Part shown: positions 1 to 5,767 of the stretch, one piece after another
Numbering within the stretch: the stretch's first letter is position 1
Layout: each line of letters opens with the position of its first letter
Assembly (NCBI GenBank): GCA_013331535.1
Contig: DUGF01000077.1
Span: forward strand, 1-7,477
Source of the DNA: Microcaldota archaeon
GTDB lineage: Archaea > Micrarchaeota > Micrarchaeia > Anstonellales > Bilamarchaeaceae
Direction of reading: 5' to 3'
DNA: 7,477 nt
The notes under the pieces: generated by a model
The model's database searches: none
What the model was told of the DNA's origin: nothing
The model's input: only the letters and a program-made list of their open reading frames with translations
Made by a program: the position numbers and the translations under genes

Positions 1-588
1 AATGAAATTATAAAACAAAAAAATCAACCTGAAAATAAAATAGAGAAGAGAAATGTTCTACTTCTGTATATAGGCGTAGCTGCAATGCTTGCTCTTATAA
101 TCGGCGTACTAAGCGAAGGTGGCTCACTTTTCCAAAAGATCCTGTTTGTAAGTGCCACGCCCGTTCTTGGTGTGCTCGCTTACGTAAACAAACAAAAAAT
201 GCTTCTGAGCATGCAAACCATCTTAACTATATCTGCTTTGCTGGCATTTTTCAGTGATATACCTGATCAAATCAGATACCTTCTTTTGGTCGGCATTGCG
301 GTGTTATCCGTTGGTTATCTTTTTAGAAGCGGATATTACAAGAAAGACCCATGGGGGGTGATTGGTAGTGCAGGTCTGTTGTTGATTGCAGCTGGCTATG
401 TTACCAATGCAACTCTTTATCCACTATTGTTCAATTCACTACTCGGCTTTGGAGGCTTGTTGTTTGCAATATATTCTGGAATTGAATTTTGGCATTATAA
501 AGTCAGGATTGCATCATTATGGTTTATACTGAATGTAATTTTTGCCATTAAACCACTTTGGATAGTAACACAGCTGATGATTTCATGA
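1..588 (+). CDS. Multi-pass membrane protein, 5'-truncated by the window edge
   Basis: The frame is open from the first base, so the true start lies upstream. Starting at the first in-frame ATG (position 85) would cut into the first hydrophobic helix. What is visible is 195 residues: a short polar, Lys/Glu/Asn-rich stretch (about residues 1-18), then about seven hydrophobic segments separated by short loops with charged residues (KQK, DIPDQIR, YYKKDP, WHYKVR). The helices are rich in Leu, Ile, Gly and Ala, as in an integral membrane protein. I see no catalytic, transporter or metal-binding motif and cannot name the family. Its stop codon overlaps the ATG of the next gene (ATGA at 585-588), so the two are probably translated together. 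No functional link to mevalonate metabolism can be shown from sequence. Membrane location is fairly sure; function is unknown. Confidence 0.75.
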   Translation, partial: NEIIKQKNQPENKIEKRNVLLLYIGVAAMLALIIGVLSEGGSLFQKILFVSATPVLGVLAYVNKQKMLLSMQTILTISALLAFFSDIPDQIRYLLLVGIAVLSVGYLFRSGYYKKDPWGVIGSAGLLLIAAGYVTNATLYPLLFNSLLGFGGLLFAIYSGIEFWHYKVRIASLWFILNVIFAIKPLWIVTQLMIS

Positions 589-992
589 GAATAAAAGGAC
601 GCGCAATCTCTCGCGGAGACGGAAACGATTCGGTAAGCGGTCCAGTTCTTCTCAGTCGCGATCCGATTTCATTCCTAGGCGGCATTGACCCGAAAACAGG
701 AATTGTCATTGAGAAAGGCCATCCCATTGAAGGAAAATGCGTTGCCGGAACGGTTCTTGTTTTTCCGCACGGAAAGGGTTCAACTGTTGGCTCGTATGTC
801 ATGCTCCAGCTCAAAAAGAACGGAGTTGCGCCAGCGGCAATTATCAATATCGAGGCAGAGCCAATAATCGCAGTGGGTGCAATAATCTCGAAAATTCCGA
901 TGGTTGATAAATTGGAGAAAAATCCGTTTGAGGTTTTGAAGGACGGAAAGGAAATAACTGTTGATGCAGATAAAGGAGTTATATCACTATGA
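585..992 (+). CDS. Phosphomevalonate dehydratase small subunit (AcnX swivel domain, DUF126)
   Basis: This 135-aa protein is the swivelling-domain small subunit of the aconitase X family. In archaea it pairs with a DUF521-type [4Fe-4S] large subunit to dehydrate (R)-5-phosphomevalonate to trans-anhydromevalonate phosphate, a step of the archaeal mevalonate pathway to isoprenoid lipids. Family marks are an N-terminal GRAISRG-like stretch, FLGGIDPKTG (30-39), FPHGKGSTVGSYV (60-72), which holds the conserved Ser of the GKGST loop, and EAEPIIAVGAIISKIPMVDK (90-109). Length is typical of the stand-alone subunit. I chose the ATG at 585 because it makes a 4-nt overlap with the upstream stop and begins with MRIKGRA, as family members do. 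An in-frame ATG at 558 would add nine residues lying inside the upstream gene. The large subunit is not in this window. It overlaps hjc by 4 nt downstream. Confidence 0.92.
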   Translation: MRIKGRAISRGDGNDSVSGPVLLSRDPISFLGGIDPKTGIVIEKGHPIEGKCVAGTVLVFPHGKGSTVGSYVMLQLKKNGVAPAAIINIEAEPIIAVGAIISKIPMVDKLEKNPFEVLKDGKEITVDADKGVISL

Positions 993-1372
993 CCACATAC
1001 CAAAAAGGTTCCCGTGCTGAGCGTGAACTCATCGAATATTTTTCATCAAACGGATTTTCAGTCATAAGAGCCGCAGGCAGTGGTGTTTCGTCCCTTTCCC
1101 CGGACCTTCTCCTTTTCCGCCGAGGTTTGCAATATGCAATAGAAGCAAAGGCATGGGAAAAAGGCAACCTCAATATTCCTCGCGACCAGTTTCTTGGGCT
1201 TAAGGCATGGGAGGAAAATACCGGCATTACTGCCCTTGTAGGCTGGAGACGCAACAGGGAGCCGTGGTATTTTATCCCGCTTTCATTGTTTGAGGAAAAT
1301 CCGAAATCGTTTGCAATTAACTGGAAAACGGCGCAGGAAATGGGAAAGAAGGTTGAGGAGTTATTGGGCTGA
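989..1372 (+). CDS. hjc: Archaeal Holliday junction resolvase Hjc
   Basis: This 127-aa protein is a homodimeric, metal-dependent endonuclease of the PD-(D/E)xK fold that cuts four-way DNA junctions in recombination and fork repair. The family pattern is present in order: KGSRAERELIEYF with the catalytic Glu near residue 12, VIRAAGSG (about 25-32), SPDLL with the catalytic Asp (about 38), and the EAK catalytic motif (about 52-54) in AIEAKAW. The downstream QF.GLKAWEENTGI segment matches the Hjc dimer-interface region. Length matches single-domain Hjc proteins. The ATG at 989 overlaps the preceding stop (ATGA, 989-992), and a GGAG at 975-978 lies 10 nt upstream inside the previous gene. It is the last gene of the left-hand operon. 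Pairing of hjc with an isoprenoid-pathway gene is probably packing rather than shared function. Confidence 0.93.
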   Translation: MTTYQKGSRAERELIEYFSSNGFSVIRAAGSGVSSLSPDLLLFRRGLQYAIEAKAWEKGNLNIPRDQFLGLKAWEENTGITALVGWRRNREPWYFIPLSLFEENPKSFAINWKTAQEMGKKVEELLG

Positions 1373-1406
1373 TTGTGTTTCATTGTTGTAGAAAAGAAAC
1401 AAAAAC

Positions 1407-1418
1407 GAGGGTTTAAAA
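1407..1418 (+). promoter_or_regulatory. Archaeal BRE/TATA promoter of the 1441 gene
   Basis: The element GAGGGTTTAAAA has a TTTAAAAG TATA core centred near 1415, about 26 nt before the ATG at 1441. In archaea transcription starts about 25 nt after the TATA centre, so the mRNA would begin at or next to the start codon. The bases before the ATG (CAATAATATT) contain no Shine-Dalgarno, in keeping with a leaderless message. The same 12 bases occur before the TatD-family gene at 4500-4511. Confidence 0.7.
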
Positions 1419-1440
1419 GGTTTTACCTCGCAATAATATT

Positions 1441-1854
1441 ATGGTTGCTTTACAGTTAGCTCGACCCATCGATGATGCAATTAGGACTAGTGCAACTAGG
1501 GGTAGAGACAGATTTGGGCCTCAACCCTTAGCCGATTCACGGCACCTTGGTGAGCGCGAGGCAATGACAAGGATTTTCATACCTGTGCAGGCATTTGCAA
1601 GATATTTAGATGGACAACCTGCAAAGTATGTTACTTCATCCGAAGTTTTGAGTGCAATGGAATTGGCCACATTTGTAAATTCGTTTTGTCCGACTAATAT
1701 TTTGCCGTTGATAAATTATTTACGTATTATCAAGGATTATCCAGAACAATTAGATGTTCGTATTAGAAGTGCTGCAAAAAAGGCATTTGATAGTATGGGT
1801 GCAATACTCATAATACAAGAAACCAGTTCTAATCTATACGCATTATCTCCTTAA
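1441..1854 (+). CDS. Unrecognised 137-aa protein, single-gene transcription unit
   Basis: I do not recognise a family. The first third is polar and Arg-rich (IRTSATRGRDRFG, HLGEREAMTR), with low-complexity features suggesting a flexible N-terminus. From about residue 44 it looks like a compact soluble helical domain with alternating hydrophobic and charged stretches (IFIPVQAFARYL, SSEVLSAMELATFVNSF, LPLINYLRIIKDY, RIRSAAKKAFDSMGAILIIQ). There is no signal peptide, membrane helix or cysteine cluster (a single Cys near residue 83). A TATA box correctly spaced for a leaderless start supports the ATG at 1441; an internal Met at residue 42 is a less likely alternative. The last 26 bp overlap the 3' end of kae1 on the other strand. 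The open frame with its own promoter argues that it is real, but homology was not checked. It could be a lineage-specific orphan. Confidence 0.65.
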   Translation: MVALQLARPIDDAIRTSATRGRDRFGPQPLADSRHLGEREAMTRIFIPVQAFARYLDGQPAKYVTSSEVLSAMELATFVNSFCPTNILPLINYLRIIKDYPEQLDVRIRSAAKKAFDSMGAILIIQETSSNLYALSP

Positions 1855-2836
1855 TCATCTCAACCCTATAATTCTGTATTGGCTTCCAATATTGAATAGG
1901 ATGCGTACCATACTTTTTGAACAGTACTTCCCCCGCATAAGCAATCATTGCTCCGTTATCCCGATTAAATTCGTCTGGAGCAACTCCGAATTTAACTCCG
2001 TCTTCTTTGCACATTAAACGCAGCATTTCCTGCAATTTTCGGTTCTGGGCAACCCCTCCACAAACAATCAATTTTTTCTTTTTCGTAAGGAATAGCGCAC
2101 GTTCTGTTGCTTCACAGAGCATTGCAAATGAAGTTTCAAACAATGAGTGGGCGATGTCTTCCTTTTTTGCACCTTCGCGCACCAATTTTTCCGCTTGCGT
2201 TAAGAGCCCTGAAAATACAAGATTCATTCCTTTTACAGTATAGGGTAATTCAACATAGGTTCCGCCTTCTGCGAGCTTGGCAAGAACTGCGCCATGCGCA
2301 TATTCCAATCCAATCGTGCGTCCGAACGTATCAAAAAGGTTTCCTATGCCGATATCCAGTGTTTCTCCAAGAACATGTAATCTTATGCCCGGTTTATTCT
2401 CGCGTTTTTCGTGCGGTTCTTCAATCAAAATTTGTGTATTCCCGCCGCTTACATATAGCACGAGAGGGTTTTTCAGTCCGGTAAGATGCTCGCTTATTTT
2501 CACGTGTGCGTACGCATGATTTACCCCAATAACCTTTTTTCCGTATTTTGCCGCAAGATATTTCGCTCCAATTATCCCAACGCGAAGAGGTGCGCCTATT
2601 CCTGGACCTTGGGCAAATGATATGAGGTCTATATCGTCGATACCTACCCGGGCTTTACTTAGACTTTCTTCCAGCACATTAACAAAAACCTCGGAATGGT
2701 GATCCGCCGCCTTTCTTGGATATATTCCTTCTCCTATGGGCTTGTAAGTATCCATTGCATTCGAAAGCACCTTTCCGTTTTCCACTACCCCTATTCCAAG
2801 CGTATGTGCGGTGCTTTCTATTCCCAGCGTTATCAT
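1829..2836 (-). CDS. kae1: Kae1, tRNA N6-threonylcarbamoyladenosine synthase catalytic subunit
   Basis: This 335-aa ASKHA-fold protein is the catalytic subunit of the KEOPS complex. It transfers the threonylcarbamoyl group from TC-AMP to A37 of ANN-decoding tRNAs in the cytoplasm. Visible marks are the N-terminal GIESTAHTLGIG phosphate-binding segment (5-16), GPGIGAPLRVG (77-87), the metal-binding pair H107 and H111 in NHAYAH, YVSGGNTQ (128-135), LGETLDIGIGNLFDTFGR (156-173), VCGGVAQN (258-265) and NRDNGAMIAYAG (291-302) with the metal-ligand Asp293. It ends shortly after the last motif, so it is a stand-alone Kae1 and not the Kae1-Bud32 fusion seen in some archaea. The other KEOPS genes are not in the window. 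It is the last gene of the aIF5A-S24e-S27ae-CPBP-Kae1 operon, starting 34 nt after the CPBP stop. Its 3' end overlaps the 1441 gene by 26 bp. Confidence 0.97.
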   Translation of the reverse strand: MITLGIESTAHTLGIGVVENGKVLSNAMDTYKPIGEGIYPRKAADHHSEVFVNVLEESLSKARVGIDDIDLISFAQGPGIGAPLRVGIIGAKYLAAKYGKKVIGVNHAYAHVKISEHLTGLKNPLVLYVSGGNTQILIEEPHEKRENKPGIRLHVLGETLDIGIGNLFDTFGRTIGLEYAHGAVLAKLAEGGTYVELPYTVKGMNLVFSGLLTQAEKLVREGAKKEDIAHSLFETSFAMLCEATERALFLTKKKKLIVCGGVAQNRKLQEMLRLMCKEDGVKFGVAPDEFNRDNGAMIAYAGEVLFKKYGTHPIQYWKPIQNYRVEMIKEIMRID

Positions 2837-2870
2837 CCAATCGACCTTCGTGTAAGTACGTATGCATCTG

Positions 2871-3479
2871 TTAAACCAATCTTAACATCCCCTGCACTAC
2901 CATAATGATAATCGATGTCGCATTAAACAGTGCATGCATGATTATTACTGGCAATATGCTTTTTGAATGTTTATACATCATTGCAAGAGCCAGTCCAAGC
3001 ACAAACGCTCCTATAATCTCAAAATAAGAGCCATACATAAGATGTGATGCCGCAAACACAATTGACGAGGCCATAATTCCGAATTTAGTAGTCAAAAATC
3101 CTCTAAAGAACAATTCTTCGCTTATTGGAGCAAAAACAAATGAGAAAATGATAATATACAGAGGCAAATCCTGAAGTTTTCCAGAGATTTTTGATGCGTC
3201 TGTTGTTCCGAATTGTTGTGCGACAAGTGACATTAGCATCCCAACTACAAGAAGCACAACAAATCCTGCAATTCCATATGCTATTTTTTCTTTCCATTTG
3301 CCGTCTAATCCAAGCTTTTGTTTAGTTGTTTTCCAGTTTTTTTCCCAGACAAAATAAGCTGCGATAAAAAATAAGGTCGTATGCATGAATATTATCGGAA
3401 TTGCAGGAATCCCAAAAATCAAAGTAATTGCTAAAGAAACAATGGAAAAAAGAATCAGTGCAGCGAATAGGGTTTTCAT
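2871..3479 (-). CDS. CPBP-family (Rce1/Abi-type) intramembrane metalloprotease
   Basis: This 202-aa multi-pass membrane protein has the family motifs: EELFFRG with Glu121, Glu122 and Arg126, a following helix with FAASH (His146), and MHALFN with His182 and Asn186. These Glu and His residues form the active site of glutamate-type intramembrane proteases related to the eukaryotic CAAX protease Rce1. About seven hydrophobic segments surround them; a charged loop (about 46-66, WEKNWKTTKQKLGLDGKWKEK) separates the N-terminal helices from the core. All key residues are present, so activity is plausible, but the substrate is unknown: archaeal members have been little studied, and bacterial ones range from prenyl-protein processing to bacteriocin immunity. 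The ATG at 3479 follows an AAGGAA Shine-Dalgarno and lies 26 nt after the S27ae stop. Its position between S27ae and kae1 suggests co-transcription with translation genes. Confidence 0.9.
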   Translation of the reverse strand: MKTLFAALILFSIVSLAITLIFGIPAIPIIFMHTTLFFIAAYFVWEKNWKTTKQKLGLDGKWKEKIAYGIAGFVVLLVVGMLMSLVAQQFGTTDASKISGKLQDLPLYIIIFSFVFAPISEELFFRGFLTTKFGIMASSIVFAASHLMYGSYFEIIGAFVLGLALAMMYKHSKSILPVIIMHALFNATSIIIMVVQGMLRLV

Positions 3480-3505
3480 CAGATTTTCCTTTTCATGCCC
3501 GTCTT

Positions 3506-3667
3506 TTATTTCTTTTCAAAATAGCCGCATTTTCCACAGGAACGCCTGTTATTGTGCTCTGCCAGCCTTACACCAGAACCGCATTTCGGGCAGTTTTTTC
3601 CTGGTTTGTATGGTTTTGTTTTCTTTACTTTTTTCTCTTTTTTTGGAGCGGGTTTTTGTTCAGCCAT
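3506..3667 (-). CDS. rps27ae: Small ribosomal subunit protein eS31 (S27ae), zinc ribbon
   Basis: This 53-aa protein belongs to the archaeal small ribosomal subunit, equivalent to the ribosomal part of the eukaryotic ubiquitin-S27a fusion. After a Lys/Pro-rich N-terminal tail (about 1-23), a zinc ribbon is formed by C26-x2-C29 and C44-x2-C47, with the signature [13 protein letters not shown]...[10 protein letters not shown]. No ubiquitin domain is attached, as expected in archaea. Two ATG codons lie in tandem (3670 and 3667). A GGTGA Shine-Dalgarno sits only 2 nt before the first and 5 nt before the second, so I chose the second; the alternative adds one Met. It lies 45 nt after the S24e stop and 26 nt before the CPBP start. 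The S24e-S27ae pair is conserved in archaea. Confidence 0.95.
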   Translation of the reverse strand: MAEQKPAPKKEKKVKKTKPYKPGKNCPKCGSGVRLAEHNNRRSCGKCGYFEKK

Positions 3668-3715
3668 CATAATCACCATATTTTAGTCTAATTCTTAGTC
3701 GAATCATGTGTTTCA

Positions 3716-4051
3716 TTATTTCTTCTTAGCCGGCGCGGCAGTTTTCTTTACCTTCTTCTTTTTCTCTTTTTTCTGTGCAAGTCCTTCGCGTACCAGCACG
3801 AAATCTGGCTCATTCTTTTTCAGTGTTTCTGCACTTTCATATGAGTGCATGAGAACTGCGACCTCCTGCTTCCCGAATTCGTTTTTTATCTTTCTTATAA
3901 TGCACAATTCCGGGTTTGCTCCAACCTTTCCTGCGAGTTCGGTTTTTATTTCCGCCTTTTTGGGTGTTGGTCCCACAAATGAAACGTCCGCCTTTATCTC
4001 CTTTCTTTCGTATAACTTGTTTTCAGTAGTATCTGTAATTTCGACTTTCAT
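3716..4051 (-). CDS. rps24e: Small ribosomal subunit protein eS24 (S24e)
   Basis: This 111-aa protein is an archaeal/eukaryotic-specific component of the small ribosomal subunit. The core shows the family pattern: MKVEITDTTENKLYERKEI at the start, FVGPTPKKAEIKTELAGKVGANPELCIIRKIKNEFG in the middle (given here as recognisable segments around residues 25-61), and the AVLMHSYES stretch (about 65-72). The C-terminus is a very basic Lys/Ala/Pro tail (about 92-111), probably disordered and rRNA-binding. The ATG at 4051 is preceded by GAGGTG with 7-nt spacing, and that Shine-Dalgarno overlaps the stop of the aIF5A gene (gap of 9 nt), so the two are likely translated in a coupled way. Confidence 0.95.
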   Translation of the reverse strand: MKVEITDTTENKLYERKEIKADVSFVGPTPKKAEIKTELAGKVGANPELCIIRKIKNEFGKQEVAVLMHSYESAETLKKNEPDFVLVREGLAQKKEKKKKVKKTAAPAKKK

Positions 4052-4060
4052 AACTGCACC

Positions 4061-4453
4061 TCATCCCTTTATTCTTTCAACCTTCTTTCTTCCCATTGCC
4101 TCTAAAATTTCTGCTTCCTTTCCTGCAGCAGCATCTTTTAGAAGTTCGTCTGGAATCTCCAAGTCATACATTTCGTATGTCTGCTGATCCATGACCTTTG
4201 CGGTTTTTCCTTCTATAGACATTATCTGAATATTTTTCCTTCCAATTACCGGAACTACAACGTCTGCATCACCAGGAGTTAGCATAACCTTTTTTTGATT
4301 TTCGAATATTCCAATACCAGTTATTCTCATTTTAGCCGCACCATGCTTTCCTGGCTTGGAGCTTTCAATCTCTACTACTCTGCATGGAATGTCATCTATT
4401 ATGAGATATCTTCCTTCTCTTAATTCCTTTGCGACCATATATGTTGTTTCCAT
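4061..4453 (-). CDS. eif5a: Translation initiation factor aIF5A, hypusine-type
   Basis: This 130-aa protein is the archaeal counterpart of eIF5A/EF-P, which binds the ribosomal E site and relieves stalling on difficult peptide bonds such as polyproline. It has an N-terminal SH3-like domain and a C-terminal OB domain. The hypusination loop SSKPGKHGAAKM (31-42) is intact; the modified lysine should be K36. This implies deoxyhypusine synthase elsewhere in the genome. The frame extends upstream to a TTG at 4471, but I chose the ATG at 4453: the protein then starts METTYMVAKELREG as in other archaeal aIF5A, and AGGTG at 4459-4463 is 5 nt upstream. A TATA-like ATTAAAAT centred near 4488 lies 35 nt before this ATG. 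It is the first gene of the minus-strand operon. Confidence 0.95.
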   Translation of the reverse strand: METTYMVAKELREGRYLIIDDIPCRVVEIESSKPGKHGAAKMRITGIGIFENQKKVMLTPGDADVVVPVIGRKNIQIMSIEGKTAKVMDQQTYEMYDLEIPDELLKDAAAGKEAEILEAMGRKKVERIKG

Positions 4454-4483
4454 GAATACACCTGGATTCAAATAGAACTGAGG

Positions 4484-4491
4484 ATTTTAAT
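4484..4491 (-). promoter_or_regulatory. Probable TATA box of the aIF5A operon
   Basis: On the minus strand ATTAAAAT is centred about 34-35 nt before the aIF5A ATG. Transcription would start about 9-10 nt before the ATG, leaving a very short leader that just includes the AGGTG Shine-Dalgarno at 4459-4463. The site lies in the 81-bp divergent region shared with the TatD-family gene. It is AT-rich, so the exact core is uncertain. Confidence 0.5.
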
Positions 4492-4499
4492 TAGGATGT

Positions 4500-4511
4500 G
4501 AGGGTTTAAAA
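4500..4511 (+). promoter_or_regulatory. Archaeal BRE/TATA promoter of the TatD-NYN-CxxCxxCC operon
   Basis: GAGGGTTTAAAA with a TTTAAAAA core centred near 4508, about 27 nt before the ATG at 4535. No Shine-Dalgarno precedes that ATG (GGTTATCCCC), so a leaderless transcript is predicted. The 12 bases are identical to the element before the 1441 gene and lie at the same distance from the start codon within one base. Confidence 0.7.
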
Positions 4512-4534
4512 ATGTTGGAGAGACGGTTATCCCC

Positions 4535-5242
4535 ATGTTTCTGATCGATTCTCACTGCCATTTAGAATCAATCAAGGGTTTTGCGCCTTCCGATAACGTT
4601 CTTCCAATTACGTGTGGTTATTCTCACACATCTAATCTGAAGAATATTGAAATTGCGCGGAAGTTTAATGTTCCATTTTGCTTAGGTATAGCACCTCAAA
4701 CCGCAATAAAACAAGGAACTACGCAGCTCGAGGAATGGTGCGGGACAATTCTTAAAAAAAAACCAAACGCGATCGGAGAGATTGGATTAGATTATCATTG
4801 GGCAGAGAACGACGCGCATATTACAAGCGAGCGGGTTGTTTTTGACAGAATGATCTCTCTTGCTGAAGAAATGGATTTACCAGTAGTTATTCATTCTCGC
4901 AAGGCAGAAAATGATGCACTTGTAGAATTGAAAAAAAGAAAATTTGAAAACGGGATAATGATGCATTTCTTTTCCGGAACCGTAAAAGATGCGGAACTTG
5001 CTCTTTCTATGGGAGCCATATTATCAATAATCTGTTTACATTCAAAATCTCGCAAGGACGTGATTAAGCTTGCGCCACTGGAATCACTCGTTATAGAAAC
5101 AGACGCACCTTATGTTGGAAGAAAACCAGAAGACGTAATAGAAGCTGCGAAATATGTCGCCGAAGTCAAAGGTTTGGATGTTGAAGTTGTTGCAAGCCAG
5201 ACTGCAAAGAATGCTGCCAAGTTTTTTAAGATAAAGCTATGA
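4535..5242 (+). CDS. TatD-family metal-dependent hydrolase (putative DNase)
   Basis: This 235-aa TIM-barrel protein is of the TatD/amidohydrolase type. The metal-binding set is complete and in order: H7 and H9 in DSHCHLE, E82 in GEIGLDY, H120 in VIHSR, H144 in MHFFSG and D190 in ETDAPY. Family members use two metal ions and, where tested, act as 3'-5' exonucleases or DNases; the archaeal subfamily substrate is not established. It is slightly shorter than the roughly 260 aa usual for bacterial TatD, with a compressed segment after DSHCHLE, where a second conserved region is poorly matched. The ATG at 4535 fits the leaderless promoter. It is the first gene of a three-gene run with the NYN protein (16 nt gap to its ATG) and the CxxCxxCC protein. 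Confidence 0.9.
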   Translation: MFLIDSHCHLESIKGFAPSDNVLPITCGYSHTSNLKNIEIARKFNVPFCLGIAPQTAIKQGTTQLEEWCGTILKKKPNAIGEIGLDYHWAENDAHITSERVVFDRMISLAEEMDLPVVIHSRKAENDALVELKKRKFENGIMMHFFSGTVKDAELALSMGAILSIICLHSKSRKDVIKLAPLESLVIETDAPYVGRKPEDVIEAAKYVAEVKGLDVEVVASQTAKNAAKFFKIKL

Positions 5243-5258
5243 AATATATTTGGTTGTT

Positions 5259-5753
5259 ATGGGCATTTTTGACAAGATTTTTAAAAAGGAAAAGCCAGAT
5301 ATCGCAATTCTCGTTGATGGTCCAAACATTATCCGGAAATCATTTGGCATAGATCTTAACGAAGTAAAGCGAGAGGTTTCCAAATACGGGAATATCCGTG
5401 TTGCCAGGGTTTATCTCGACCAGTATGCGTCAGATAAATTAATCGAGGCAATGGTTAATCAGGGGTTTGAGACGAAAACCACTACTGGTGATGTGGATGT
5501 CACCATGGCAATTGAAGGGATGGAATACGTTCTTGACCCAAATATAGATATTCTTGCCTTTATGACGCGGGATACGGATTATCTTCCGGTTTTGGTAAAA
5601 GCAAAGGCACGCGGCAAGAAAACAATGATAATTGCTACTGATTTTGGTTTTAGCGCAGCGCTTAGGAATTCCGCAGATACTGTTCTTCTTGTTAAAGGAA
5701 GAGGAGTTGTCGAAAAATCCGAGAATCAATCCGAGGTGTCAAAATTTCTGTAA
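5259..5753 (+). CDS. NYN/PIN-like domain protein (LabA-type, archaeal TIGR00288-like), putative RNase
   Basis: This 164-aa protein has the NYN fold, a PIN-like nuclease fold. Acidic residues expected at the metal site are present: D20 and N23 in VDGPNI, D78/D80 in TTGDVDVTMA, and D105/D107 in TRDTDYLP. The segments KKTMIIATDFGFSAALRNSAD (about 120-140, described not quoted in full) and TVLLVKGRG match the end of the domain. The basic N-terminus (GIFDKIFKKEKP) is typical of the archaeal group. Family members are proposed to cut or process RNA; the substrate here is unknown. I chose the ATG at 5259; a TTG at 5250 in frame would add three residues (MVV) but has no better ribosome site. It lies between the TatD-family and CxxCxxCC genes in what looks like one operon. 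Confidence 0.88.
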   Translation: MGIFDKIFKKEKPDIAILVDGPNIIRKSFGIDLNEVKREVSKYGNIRVARVYLDQYASDKLIEAMVNQGFETKTTTGDVDVTMAIEGMEYVLDPNIDILAFMTRDTDYLPVLVKAKARGKKTMIIATDFGFSAALRNSADTVLLVKGRGVVEKSENQSEVSKFL

Positions 5754-5767
5754 TTTTTGATAAGAAT

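Noticed and set aside
573..600. TGATGA near 575 as a possible C/D-box guide RNA
   Set aside because: The base before TGATGA is C rather than a purine, and no convincing D box or D'/C' arrangement follows; the sequence is explained by the overlapping genes.
548..1003. Long minus-strand open frames opposite the dehydratase small subunit and hjc (548-1003 and 979-1383)
   Set aside because: They are exact antisense shadows of two genes with clear family motifs, and their translations show no domain features.
1376..1401. Weak inverted repeat TGTTTC...GAAACA after hjc, as a possible terminator
   Set aside because: Only 6-bp arms with a 14-nt loop and no following T-run; archaeal termination usually relies on T-runs, so it is not supported.
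3385..4187. Plus-strand open frames rich in Phe/Ser/Leu across S27ae, S24e and aIF5A
   Set aside because: Phe-rich composition is the antisense image of Lys-rich ribosomal proteins; the minus-strand genes explain the region fully.
5239..5352. ATGA overlap at the TatD-family stop that could start a small frame (MKYIWLLW...)
   Set aside because: The frame is short and overlaps the N-terminus of the NYN protein, which has clear motifs in another frame.
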